This document shows, in pieces, positions 24,397 through 31,236 of a stretch of 31,236 nucleotides of DNA (its first letter is position 1; each line of letters begins with the position of its first letter). A program made the translations under genes and the position numbers. The notes beneath the pieces are model-generated. The model was not told where the DNA came from. It ran no database searches and was given only the letters and a program-made list of their open reading frames with translations. The DNA is from Lachnospiraceae bacterium UBA1729 (GTDB lineage: Bacteria; Bacillota; Clostridia; Lachnospirales; Lachnospiraceae): NCBI GenBank assembly GCA_002315945.1, contig DCIJ01000005.1:1-31236 (forward strand), read 5' to 3'.

Positions 24397-26172
24397 ATGA
24401 CAATATCAAAAAAACCAAAATCAATATTGAGCAAAATGTTCTTTTCTGCTTTTCTCACTACCACAGTTATTGAATTTACTGCGGTGGGGGCAGGATTGAT
24501 AGATGGACTTATTACCACAAGGATGCTGGGCACAGTAGCGATGGCAGCAGAGGGAATTGTCTATCCATATTACAGTATTGTGGGTATCATCAGTGGTCTT
24601 CTGGCAGGCGGCATGCAGATTATTGCGGGTAATCAGCTTTCTCGTGGAAAAAGAGAAGAAATGCAGAAAATGTTTAGTATGGTTACACTTATTGCCACTA
24701 TCATTTCTGTCTTATTTGTGATTGCTTTTTTTGCCAAGGCGGATTTTATCGTTATGCTGTTAGGTGCCCGTGGCAATGTTGTCGAATTGCAGCCAGGGGC
24801 CGCCGACTATCTGAGAGGTCTGGCATCGGGCACACTGCCTTTGATTTTGTGTGTTATCTTATCCAGCGCTTTACAGATGGACAGTGCAAGCAATCTGGTG
24901 CGAATCGCGGCAGCAGGCGGCATGGTAGCCGATATTGTATTAGATGTTATTGCAGTAAAAATGGGCTGGGGCCTCTTTGGAATGGGCCTTGCCTCCTCCG
25001 TTTCGTATTATGTGAATCTGGGAATTTTGTTCCTTCATTTTCTTAAAAAAAATCGAATGGTGCACTTTAAGTTCAAAAATTTACCCTGGGCATCTCTTTC
25101 TGAAATTATGACCCTTGGAAGCGATAAACTGGCAAAACGACTGGCTAATACATTGCGCCCAATCATATTGAATATGCTGATTATTTCGGCAGGCGGTGCA
25201 TTGGGAATGTCTGCACTCTCAATTCGAAATACTATTGCTACTTTTTTTGAGATACCTATATCTGGAATTGCCGGGGCCACAGCACTCCTCATCGGGATTG
25301 CGTACGGCGAGAAAAATAAGGAAGAGTGCATTCAGATTGCAAAGCTGGCCCATCGTTACACTTATGTCTGCAGCGTTGTAATCTGTGTCCTGATGGCTCT
25401 TTCTGCAAGATTTTTAGCGGCATATTATGTGAAAGATGAGGGTGAATTGCGGCAACTTGTAATTTTAGCCATGTATATGTTCGGTATACAATCATTCTTT
25501 AGATCATTAGTATTCAATAGAATGGCTTATTTGCAATCTATTTTTAGGGTAAAAGAAAGTTTTGCGCTAACCATGTTCAGTCGTTTGCTGGCTGTTACCA
25601 CTTGCGCGGCACTGCTTGTGAAACCGTTGGGATCCAAGGGCGTTATTTTATCATTTGCAATCGGTGATGCGATGATATGTATAGGAATTTTGTTCTATCA
25701 TTTGCTGCTAAATAAGGGAAGACTTTCCAACATTGAAGATTATCTGATGCTTCCTAAGGAATTTGATGTACCACCTCAGGATATCATTGAGGTGACAATC
25801 AAGGATGAAGAGGAGGTTGCCCTGTCGGCACATCAGCTGCAGGCGTTTTGCAAAGGGCATAAGTACGATAAAAAGACTGCCATGTATGCCAGCCTATATT
25901 TGGAAGAAGCAACTCTGAATATTATCCATCATGGTTTTGCTCAGGTAAAAAATCCGAGCCCCATTGATGTTCGAATATTGATAGTAAATGGTGAACTAAT
26001 TATACGAATCAGGGATTACTGTCCAGCCTTTGATCTGCCTAAGAGAATTGCTTTGGTCCAGGATGACGTTGATCCAGACAAGCATCTTGGGATAAAGTTA
26101 ATTTCTGCAACAGGCAAAAAAATAGAGTATGTGAATCTCCTGGATACAAATACTCTAATTTTGACAATATAA
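24397..26172 (+). CDS. MATE-family membrane protein fused to RsbW-like ATPase domain (first copy)
   Basis: A 591-residue two-part protein. Residues about 1-445 are a MATE/MatE-type transporter with about 12 membrane segments (GLIDGLITTRMLGTVAMAA at the start). Residues about 460-591 resemble the HATPase_c_2 fold of anti-sigma kinases such as RsbW: an N-box EEATLNIIHHGF near 503, a G1-like region IRIRDYCPAFD near 537 and DKHLGIKLIS near 564. The canonical DxGxG glycine spacing is altered (D-Y-C-P-A). MATE proteins export drugs or lipid-linked molecules using ion gradients; why an RsbW-like domain is attached is unknown. GGAG lies about ten bases before ATG. A second, divergent copy occurs at 27125, so this is a recurring architecture and not an assembly accident. 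Confidence 0.85.
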   Translation: MTISKKPKSILSKMFFSAFLTTTVIEFTAVGAGLIDGLITTRMLGTVAMAAEGIVYPYYSIVGIISGLLAGGMQIIAGNQLSRGKREEMQKMFSMVTLIATIISVLFVIAFFAKADFIVMLLGARGNVVELQPGAADYLRGLASGTLPLILCVILSSALQMDSASNLVRIAAAGGMVADIVLDVIAVKMGWGLFGMGLASSVSYYVNLGILFLHFLKKNRMVHFKFKNLPWASLSEIMTLGSDKLAKRLANTLRPIILNMLIISAGGALGMSALSIRNTIATFFEIPISGIAGATALLIGIAYGEKNKEECIQIAKLAHRYTYVCSVVICVLMALSARFLAAYYVKDEGELRQLVILAMYMFGIQSFFRSLVFNRMAYLQSIFRVKESFALTMFSRLLAVTTCAALLVKPLGSKGVILSFAIGDAMICIGILFYHLLLNKGRLSNIEDYLMLPKEFDVPPQDIIEVTIKDEEEVALSAHQLQAFCKGHKYDKKTAMYASLYLEEATLNIIHHGFAQVKNPSPIDVRILIVNGELIIRIRDYCPAFDLPKRIALVQDDVDPDKHLGIKLISATGKKIEYVNLLDTNTLILTI

Positions 26173-26186
26173 CTTTAACTTTATCT

Positions 26187-26936
26187 TTACTCCCTGGATT
26201 TACGGAACAGGAACAGGACGTCAATTGCACCTGTACCATCACTGTCATGAATCAACAGGTCTTCCTCGATGCTGTGATGATTTGAGTAATGATAATATTT
26301 CTTCATTATCAGTTCAAAGCCTGCGTCTCTAAACATCTCGGGGACCGTATTATCTGCAAATATGCAGGCAGGAATACCATCCTTATTTCCAACGCTTTCA
26401 AGGAAGGTATCTTTGGTTATCGCTTTGCTTATTCTCTTACCATCCACAACACATTCGTAGGTATATTCATCCTTTGCACTAGAGGTATGTGTTGTGGTAA
26501 CAGCCACAAGTCCTCCGTCTACCATGTGAGAATACAGGCTACTTATTATCAAAGCTACGGCACTGGGCGCGATGTGCTGAAGAATATGGCTGACCAATGC
26601 AAAATCAAACCGTTTATCATCCTGGAGACCGGAAATATCAGAATTCTCTACAGTAATCTTGCCAGAATAGTTCTTTGCTTCATCACAGGAATTGGAAAAA
26701 CGCTTCGGATCGGGTTCCAGAGCTTGAATCGTGTCTACATATGGTGCAAATTTCCCAAAAAGTCGACCAGTACCGCAGCCAATATCAACCATATGAATGG
26801 GCTGGGCGTCTTTAACAAGGTAGTCAAATACATATTTGAGAACAAGATTTTCGCTATCTTCCCAGTAACTGGTGTCAAATTCTTCGGCCACTATGTGTTT
26901 GGTTATTGCATCATTTTTATCAGGATATATGTACAT
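26187..26936 (-). CDS. SAM-dependent methyltransferase (class I)
   Basis: A 249-residue cytoplasmic enzyme with the class I SAM-binding motif VDIGCGTGRLFGKF (about 51-64), acidic post-II region ALEPDPKRF, and FALVSHILQHIAP typical of Methyltransf_11/25 proteins. The substrate is not evident. It is convergent with the first MATE-ATPase gene (14 bases between stops) and divergent from the second, so it shares a 188-base upstream region with it. No strong ribosome site precedes the ATG at 26936, so the start is uncertain. A CxxC or small-molecule-specific domain is not visible. Confidence 0.82.
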   Translation of the reverse strand: MYIYPDKNDAITKHIVAEEFDTSYWEDSENLVLKYVFDYLVKDAQPIHMVDIGCGTGRLFGKFAPYVDTIQALEPDPKRFSNSCDEAKNYSGKITVENSDISGLQDDKRFDFALVSHILQHIAPSAVALIISSLYSHMVDGGLVAVTTTHTSSAKDEYTYECVVDGKRISKAITKDTFLESVGNKDGIPACIFADNTVPEMFRDAGFELIMKKYYHYSNHHSIEEDLLIHDSDGTGAIDVLFLFRKSRE

Positions 26937-27039
26937 ATTATATATAATTTGAAATGATTAGTATAAAATCTAATTAACCATTTGCTCCTTCCTGTGATTT
27001 GGCATATTATTGGATTAAAGCTCCCATGTGAATCGGATC

Positions 27040-27074
27040 AAAAGTCCCACAATATAGGGGAAAAAAGTCCCACA
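27040..27074 (+). promoter_or_regulatory. Direct repeat in the divergent methyltransferase / MATE-ATPase intergenic region
   Basis: AAAAGTCCCACA occurs at 27040-27051 and 27063-27074, 23 bases apart, about 50 bases before the second MATE-ATPase gene. It could be an operator for one or both divergent genes; no known regulator site is recognised. Nothing else stands out in 26937-27124. Confidence 0.45.
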
Positions 27075-27124
27075 TGCCAGGCAAATTATAACATATAACC
27101 TGACCTACAAAAAAGGTAAAAATA

Positions 27125-28867
27125 ATGATCAAAAAAATGTATTATGCCATTCTTCCGGCACAGATATTTATGATGCTGATGATGAATATCAATTCCATCA
27201 TTGACAGCTTTTTTGCAGGAAATTTTTTGACAACAGAAGAATTGTCCGCGATAGGATTCTATTCACCTGTTTCAAATCTTGTCTATCTGTGCTATGTGCT
27301 GATCACAGGAACACAGATTCTGTGCTGCCAGCATATTGGAAAAGGACAGAAGGAAGAGACGGCATCTCTTTTTACTACCAGTGGTGTTGTCATTGTCGGA
27401 TACGGAATTGCAGTGTCCATGATTTTTCTTTTCATGGGGCCCGTTTTGTCCTCCATCATGGGTGCCAGCGGTCAGTATGCATATGCTTTTCAGCAGTATC
27501 TCATAGGGTTGTCCTTCGGAATTCCTTTTGCCATGATGAACTGCTATTTTATGTGCTTTTTCAAAATAAATGATAGAAATGATCTTGTAATTGTATCCAT
27601 GGTTTGTGCGGTTGTGCTCAACACAGTTTTGAATTTCCTGTTTGTTGCCGTATGGCACAAGGGTATCCTGGGGCTTGCCATTGCATCTTCTTTGACGAGT
27701 ATTGTTGTTACTGTAATTGGAGTTTTTGGCTTTTTGCCTAACGCTAAGAAGGATCTTGCCATTACATTTGATCTTCGGATGCTTGATTTCAAGAAGCTGC
27801 CAGCAGTGATTAAAAATGGCATGACTCAGTTCTCCTTCAATGTGGCCATCATGATTAATAATGTGATAGTAAACTATGTATTAATCCTGGCAGGCGGTGA
27901 GAGAGCAGTTGCGCTTATGACAGTTTTTAATACCTTCAATATGTTTATCAGTGTTTTGAACGCAGGTACCCAGGAGTCACAGCTGAGCATTGGAAGCATT
28001 TATTACGGTATGAGAGACCGAAGCAGTTTTATCCGTGTATTCAGGATGGGAAATCGGCTGATTACTATTATGTTTGGGGGAACTTATCTGTTAGTTTTCC
28101 TCTTTGCAGGAGTACTTTCTTCAATCTATTTTGAGGTCGGAAGCGAGATGTACAGCCTGGCGGTAATTATGCTGCGAATTGCCATGCTGTATCTGTTCCC
28201 AATCTTCATCAGTGATACATTGCTGACAGCTTATCAGTGTCAGAGCAAGACAAAGTTTCCCAATGCGATGCAGTACATACGTACAGTGCTCCGTCTGGCT
28301 CCAATGGCTCTGATGGCTTCGCTGATAGGACTCAACGGAGTCTGGGTAGGTATGGTTGTCGGCAGCGTGGTGCAGCTTATCATTACCTATGCTCATATTT
28401 TCTATTGTAAGGGCAGGATAACCTTCCGATTGGAAGATGGACTGCTCCTGGATGATGATTTTGGAGTTCCTTCAGAGTGTGTCTTTGAAAAAAATGTGCT
28501 TTCTCTGGATGAGGCTGTTCGGATTTCCGAGCAGGTTGAAGCATTTTGTCAGGGGAAAAATGTATCCCACCGGGATGCCTATCATATGGGCCTGTGTTGT
28601 GAAGAACTGGTTTCTAATATATATGAGCATGGAACCGCTGGAAAAAACACAGTGACGCTATACCTTGTCATCGAAGACAATTACTGTTCCATCCAAATAA
28701 TGGACACCTGCAGGGAATTTAACCCGGCTACATACCTGAGTCAGTTCTCTAGCGATGATCCCTTTGCCAACATTGGACTGAAGCTGGTATCTTTAATAAG
28801 TGATGAAATGAAATACCAGAGATTTATGGGTATCAATTCAGTTACTATTATTAAACAGTTAACATAA
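27125..28867 (+). CDS. MATE-family membrane protein fused to RsbW-like ATPase domain (second copy)
   Basis: A 580-residue protein with the same architecture as the gene at 24397 but clearly different sequence. The MATE part (about 1-440) begins IKKMYYAILPAQIFMMLMM and has about 12 membrane segments. The C-terminal ATPase-like domain (about 455-580) has an N-box CCEELVSNIYEHG near 490, a G1-like QIMDTCREFNPA and FANIGLKLVSLIS. As in the first copy, the DxGxG motif is altered (D-T-C-R-E), which may mean nucleotide binding is changed or lost. Both share Cys in that position. Start ATG 27125 lies after AAAGG; another in-frame ATG follows four codons later. It heads a probable transcription unit with DUF4956, MBL-fold and GG-leader genes. 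Confidence 0.85.
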   Translation: MIKKMYYAILPAQIFMMLMMNINSIIDSFFAGNFLTTEELSAIGFYSPVSNLVYLCYVLITGTQILCCQHIGKGQKEETASLFTTSGVVIVGYGIAVSMIFLFMGPVLSSIMGASGQYAYAFQQYLIGLSFGIPFAMMNCYFMCFFKINDRNDLVIVSMVCAVVLNTVLNFLFVAVWHKGILGLAIASSLTSIVVTVIGVFGFLPNAKKDLAITFDLRMLDFKKLPAVIKNGMTQFSFNVAIMINNVIVNYVLILAGGERAVALMTVFNTFNMFISVLNAGTQESQLSIGSIYYGMRDRSSFIRVFRMGNRLITIMFGGTYLLVFLFAGVLSSIYFEVGSEMYSLAVIMLRIAMLYLFPIFISDTLLTAYQCQSKTKFPNAMQYIRTVLRLAPMALMASLIGLNGVWVGMVVGSVVQLIITYAHIFYCKGRITFRLEDGLLLDDDFGVPSECVFEKNVLSLDEAVRISEQVEAFCQGKNVSHRDAYHMGLCCEELVSNIYEHGTAGKNTVTLYLVIEDNYCSIQIMDTCREFNPATYLSQFSSDDPFANIGLKLVSLISDEMKYQRFMGINSVTIIKQLT

Positions 28868-28912
28868 CACGAAATGGTTGACATAAAACTAACTGGTTGA
28901 CATAACACTAAT
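28856..28912 (+). repeat. Three tandem 19-bp repeats before the DUF4956 gene
   Basis: Units at 28856, 28875 and 28894 share TTRACATAAMAC; the last two share TGGTTGACATAA. The first unit overlaps the stop of the MATE-ATPase gene. Each of the last two contains TTGACA, a consensus -35, but I see no -10 at proper distance. Confidence 0.65.
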
Positions 28913-28924
28913 CAGGAGGACAAG

Positions 28925-29626
28925 ATGTATTATTTCTATAATGTTTTTGGACAGGAAGCTACAATTTCACATACCGCATTTATTATATGTGCGGTGACCG
29001 CTATTTTTCTAGGTGCTGCAATAACTAACGTGTTTATGTATAGGTCAAACTGTTCAAAAAGCTATGCACTTACAATTAGTCTTTTGCCATTAACTGCATG
29101 TGTTGTTGTAATGCTTGTGTCAGATAACATTGGCGCAGGTCTTGCTATTGCGGGAGCTTTTTCACTTCTAAAGTTCAAATCAGAAGCAGGATCAGGTAAG
29201 GAAATGATAGGAATTTTCTTAGCTGTCGCAGCGGGGATTGGATGCGGAACTGGTTATGTTACACTGTCTATATGCTTTGTGGCAGTATCACTTATTCTTT
29301 ACAGGACATATAGCGCTTCTGATTTCTGGAATGGTAAGAGAGATTCCCAGGAAAGAGAATTAACGATTAGCTATGATTTTTCCGGTAAGGAAGATGATCT
29401 GGATGAAAAGGTGATTGATCTGGTTTCAAAGCATGCTAACTATGTTAAAACAAGGTCAACATCAATTACTCCTTCGAAAAATATGAAATCAATGGTTGCT
29501 ACATATGTTATTCAGGTTGAGAGTGAGGACGATGAGCAGAGTCTGATTGATGAACTCAAGTACGCGGATATTCCTGTTAAGTTTGAAATATCGGAACTAA
29601 AAACGGTTGGAAACAAGAGAATGTAA
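28925..29626 (+). CDS. DUF4956-family membrane protein
   Basis: A 233-residue protein of unknown function with about four membrane segments in the first 130 residues and a soluble C-terminal domain (about 150-233). The conserved DUF4956-like part is IAGAFSLLKFKSEAGSGKEM, followed by GIGCGTGYV. In other genomes DUF4956 genes often neighbour VTC-type polyphosphate polymerase genes; none is seen here. GGAGG precedes the ATG. The gene lies 57 bases after the second MATE-ATPase and 15 before the MBL-fold gene, so an operon is likely. Confidence 0.82.
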   Translation: MYYFYNVFGQEATISHTAFIICAVTAIFLGAAITNVFMYRSNCSKSYALTISLLPLTACVVVMLVSDNIGAGLAIAGAFSLLKFKSEAGSGKEMIGIFLAVAAGIGCGTGYVTLSICFVAVSLILYRTYSASDFWNGKRDSQERELTISYDFSGKEDDLDEKVIDLVSKHANYVKTRSTSITPSKNMKSMVATYVIQVESEDDEQSLIDELKYADIPVKFEISELKTVGNKRM

Positions 29627-29641
29627 GGATAGGATTTCGGT

Positions 29642-30658
29642 ATGAGTAGAAAAAAAAGAGTATCCCGGAATATTATTCCAATTGTATTATTTATCACAAT
29701 ATTCTCCGGATTATTGTGTATTTATAATACTAATACTATTAATAGTACTATAAATAGTAACTATTTTTTTCAGAATTCGGTCACAGAAATTACCACAGAG
29801 GAAGCTACCAGGCTGGTTTCGTCACCAGAGGATAATCTGGTTGTGGTAAATCTGGATGTTGGGCATGGTGATTGTGCTGTATTACACGCGGGAAATGAGT
29901 ACGGAATTATTGATACTGGCCCAGAGGAAAGCAGACAAATTGTAACAGATTATTTAGATGCTAATAGAATTAAAAAAATTAAGTTCATGCTTATCACACA
30001 TTACGATAAGGACCACATAGGAAATGCCGTTGAGATTCTTAAGAATTATGATGTGGAGACTGTATTTATTCCGGATTATGAGAGTGAGAAAGCTCTATAT
30101 GGCCCTCTTATGCTGGAGTTAAAAAATATCAGTGATGTGCGGGCAATTAATGCAGAGTATGAATATAAATGGCAGGACGTAAATATTCATTTTTATCCTG
30201 CACAAAACGCTGCTGATTATATAAAAAATGGTGAAGCTTCTGACAATAATCTTTCGCTTGTAAGTATTGTTTCATATTGTAATAACAGACTGTTGTTTTT
30301 AGGGGATGTGGAGAAAAATCGTATTAAAGAGATGCTTGGGTCGGGCGTTGATTATAAATGCAAATGGGTCAAGATGCCTCATCATGGAAGAGAAGGCAAG
30401 AAAGTCGATAAGCTAATAGATGCAATAGATGCTGAATATGCCATTGTCAGCTGTGGTATGGATGATGATTTTATCGGAAACGATAATGAAAAATATCTTA
30501 ATGACAACAATGTAGAAGTATTTACAACACTGGATTATAATATTATTACCATGTGCAATGGACGGGAATTTAAAGTAATGTATATTAAAGACTGTAAAGC
30601 TGATTCAAAGTTAAAATCAGCAAAAATAATAGAATTAATCAGTGGTATTGATAAGTAG
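29642..30658 (+). CDS. Membrane-anchored or exported MBL-fold hydrolase, ComEC-C-terminal-like
   Basis: A 338-residue protein. An N-terminal hydrophobic segment (about 11-28, IIPIVLFITIFSGLLCIY) acts as signal or anchor. The metallo-beta-lactamase domain (about 60-290) has VNLDVGHGDCAVL, the metal motif LITHYDKDHIGN with H120, D122, D124 and H125, LFLGDVEKNR, and MPHHGREG near 247. This pattern resembles stand-alone relatives of the ComEC C-terminal nuclease-like domain, thought to act outside the membrane. The true substrate is unknown. It lies in the DUF4956 operon; its stop is 17 bases before the start of the small GG-leader gene, with the latter's ribosome site between. Confidence 0.85.
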   Translation: MSRKKRVSRNIIPIVLFITIFSGLLCIYNTNTINSTINSNYFFQNSVTEITTEEATRLVSSPEDNLVVVNLDVGHGDCAVLHAGNEYGIIDTGPEESRQIVTDYLDANRIKKIKFMLITHYDKDHIGNAVEILKNYDVETVFIPDYESEKALYGPLMLELKNISDVRAINAEYEYKWQDVNIHFYPAQNAADYIKNGEASDNNLSLVSIVSYCNNRLLFLGDVEKNRIKEMLGSGVDYKCKWVKMPHHGREGKKVDKLIDAIDAEYAIVSCGMDDDFIGNDNEKYLNDNNVEVFTTLDYNIITMCNGREFKVMYIKDCKADSKLKSAKIIELISGIDK

Positions 30659-30675
30659 AAAGGAGGGTATCTCAT

Positions 30676-30855
30676 ATGAAGTCAACAGATGAATTGAAGG
30701 ACAAGATTGAAGCAGCAGAGACAATTGAGGAAAAGAAGGGCATTGATTCGGCCGCTGGCATGGAACTTTCAGACGATGAAATCGAAGGTATTGCTGGGGG
30801 AATTAGAAGAAGAGACCGAATAAGTGAAGAAGTTTCCAGGCTCCCGGGCTGGTAG
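30676..30855 (+). CDS. Small peptide with double-glycine leader (candidate secreted peptide precursor)
   Basis: A 59-residue ORF with a strong AAAGGAGGG ribosome site at 30658-30666. The N-terminal part is charged and helical, then ELSDDEIEGIAGG (residues 30-42) matches the double-glycine leader signature of bacteriocins and other exported peptides, with Gly-Gly at 41-42. Cleavage would release a 17-residue core that starts IRRRDR and ends RLPGW. The core has no Cys and few Ser/Thr, so it does not look like a lantibiotic. No C39 peptidase/ABC exporter or maturation enzyme is in the window. It follows the MBL-fold gene in a likely operon. Signal peptide or RiPP precursor are both possible. Confidence 0.72.
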   Translation: MKSTDELKDKIEAAETIEEKKGIDSAAGMELSDDEIEGIAGGIRRRDRISEEVSRLPGW

Positions 30856-30899
30856 ACTTGAGCCTGTGAAAAAAGTCTGTAAATAGCATATAATTCAAG

Positions 30900-31112
30900 G
30901 TGGACATTGAAAGCTCAAAAGCGGCAAAAGCGGACATTGAAAAGTGGTTAACAAACATTGACGAATCAGTCAGAACCAAAACATCTATGCATGTAATTGC
31001 GTTATTTGAAGAATGTGGTAAGGATACAATATTCGGACGTTCTATTGTTGAGAAAATTACAGATACCAAATTGGAAGAAAGAAAAAAGACAGACACTTTC
31101 ATAATTGAGTGA
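30900..31112 (+). CDS. Hypothetical small protein, possibly a gene fragment
   Basis: A 70-codon frame starting with GTG. Its sequence is charged and has a plausible folded part (TSMHVIALFEECGKDTIFGR), but I recognise no family. The start lacks a ribosome site. The first codons contain a local duplication (GGACATTGAAA at 30901 and 30940). A terminator overlaps its end. It may be the remaining C-terminal end of a lost gene or a genuine small gene. Confidence 0.35.
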   Translation: MDIESSKAAKADIEKWLTNIDESVRTKTSMHVIALFEECGKDTIFGRSIVEKITDTKLEERKKTDTFIIE

Positions 31113-31130
31113 GGTGGCTGTCTTAATTTT
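31086..31130 (+). terminator. Intrinsic terminator at the end of the GG-leader operon
   Basis: AAGACAG (31086-31092) pairs with CTGTCTT (31118-31124), with an inner CACT/AGTG stem, followed by AATTTTT. It overlaps the stop of the preceding small frame and would end the DUF4956-MBL-peptide unit. Confidence 0.7.
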
Positions 31131-31200
31131 TGCTTAACTTCAAATTTTCGGCGCAAGTGCTCACGCGGTGAAGTGATAAAGTGTTTGCAATATTTATGGT

Positions 31201-31226
31201 TATAATATCTGCAAAAATTATTGGAG
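31201..31226 (+). promoter_or_regulatory. Leader of a gene beyond the right edge
   Basis: TATAAT (31201-31206) could be a -10 box, and GGAGG (31222-31226) is a good ribosome site ten bases before the window end. A plus-strand gene probably starts just outside. No good -35 is seen. Confidence 0.4.
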
Positions 31227-31236
31227 GTATTAACCA

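Noticed and set aside
26289..26957. Plus-strand 222-codon frame
   Set aside because: It is antisense to the methyltransferase, whose SAM motif is convincing.
24397..28867. Phage or integrative element gene content in the right third
   Set aside because: No integrase, attachment repeats, tRNA end or phage structural genes could be found, so transfer by such an element is not supported.
31185..31206. TTGCAA/TATAAT promoter at the right edge
   Set aside because: The spacer is only ten bases, too short for a normal promoter; only the -10-like box is kept as a weak call.

Overview
The window looks like chromosomal DNA of a low- to moderate-GC anaerobic Firmicute, most likely a Lachnospiraceae gut or rumen bacterium (inference). 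This rests on strong AGGAGG-type ribosome binding sites, CUT1 sugar ABC systems without a local ATPase, a YesN-type response regulator, DUF5058 and DUF4956 proteins, BspA-like surface repeats and a glycine riboswitch. No rRNA, tRNA, CRISPR array, phage gene or transposase was found.

Layout: (1) 1-7296, an alpha-galactoside unit: AraC-type response regulator, sugar-binding lipoprotein, two permeases and a GH36-like alpha-galactosidase that carries a 15-bp-period repeat expansion. (2) 7430-11697, a glycine-riboswitch operon: DUF5058 membrane protein, a second membrane protein and two M20 amidohydrolases (AbgB-like and hippuricase-like). (3) 11791-15011 on the minus strand, an amino-sugar operon: nanE, a PTS EIICB and a MurR/RpiR regulator, with a cre-like repeat upstream. 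(4) 15426-24355, a mosaic of single genes: a membrane-HD protein, a hybrid histidine kinase with two solute-binding domains, an O-antigen-ligase-like protein, a BspA-like surface protein and a chimeric ORF (GH114 fragment + repeat + WYL fragment). (5) 24397-31112: two MATE-family membrane proteins fused to RsbW-like ATPase domains, a methyltransferase between them, then DUF4956, an exported MBL-fold protein and an unlisted small gene for a double-glycine-leader peptide.

The most striking feature is a family of about 70-bp GC-rich near-perfect palindromes, plus about 29-bp single arms, at seven places (A-G) between 7259 and 24161. They sit almost exactly at the edges of the functional modules, often touching stop codons; several repeat ends begin with TGA and act as the stop codon. 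One copy lies inside an ORF at the junction of two unrelated broken genes, which suggests repeat-mediated rearrangement. None was seen right of 24161.

Candidates for undescribed biology are the MATE-ATPase pair with its peptide/MBL/DUF4956 neighbours, the glycine-riboswitch DUF5058/M20 operon, and the module-delimiting palindromes. All functions are from reading motifs by eye; no database search was run.
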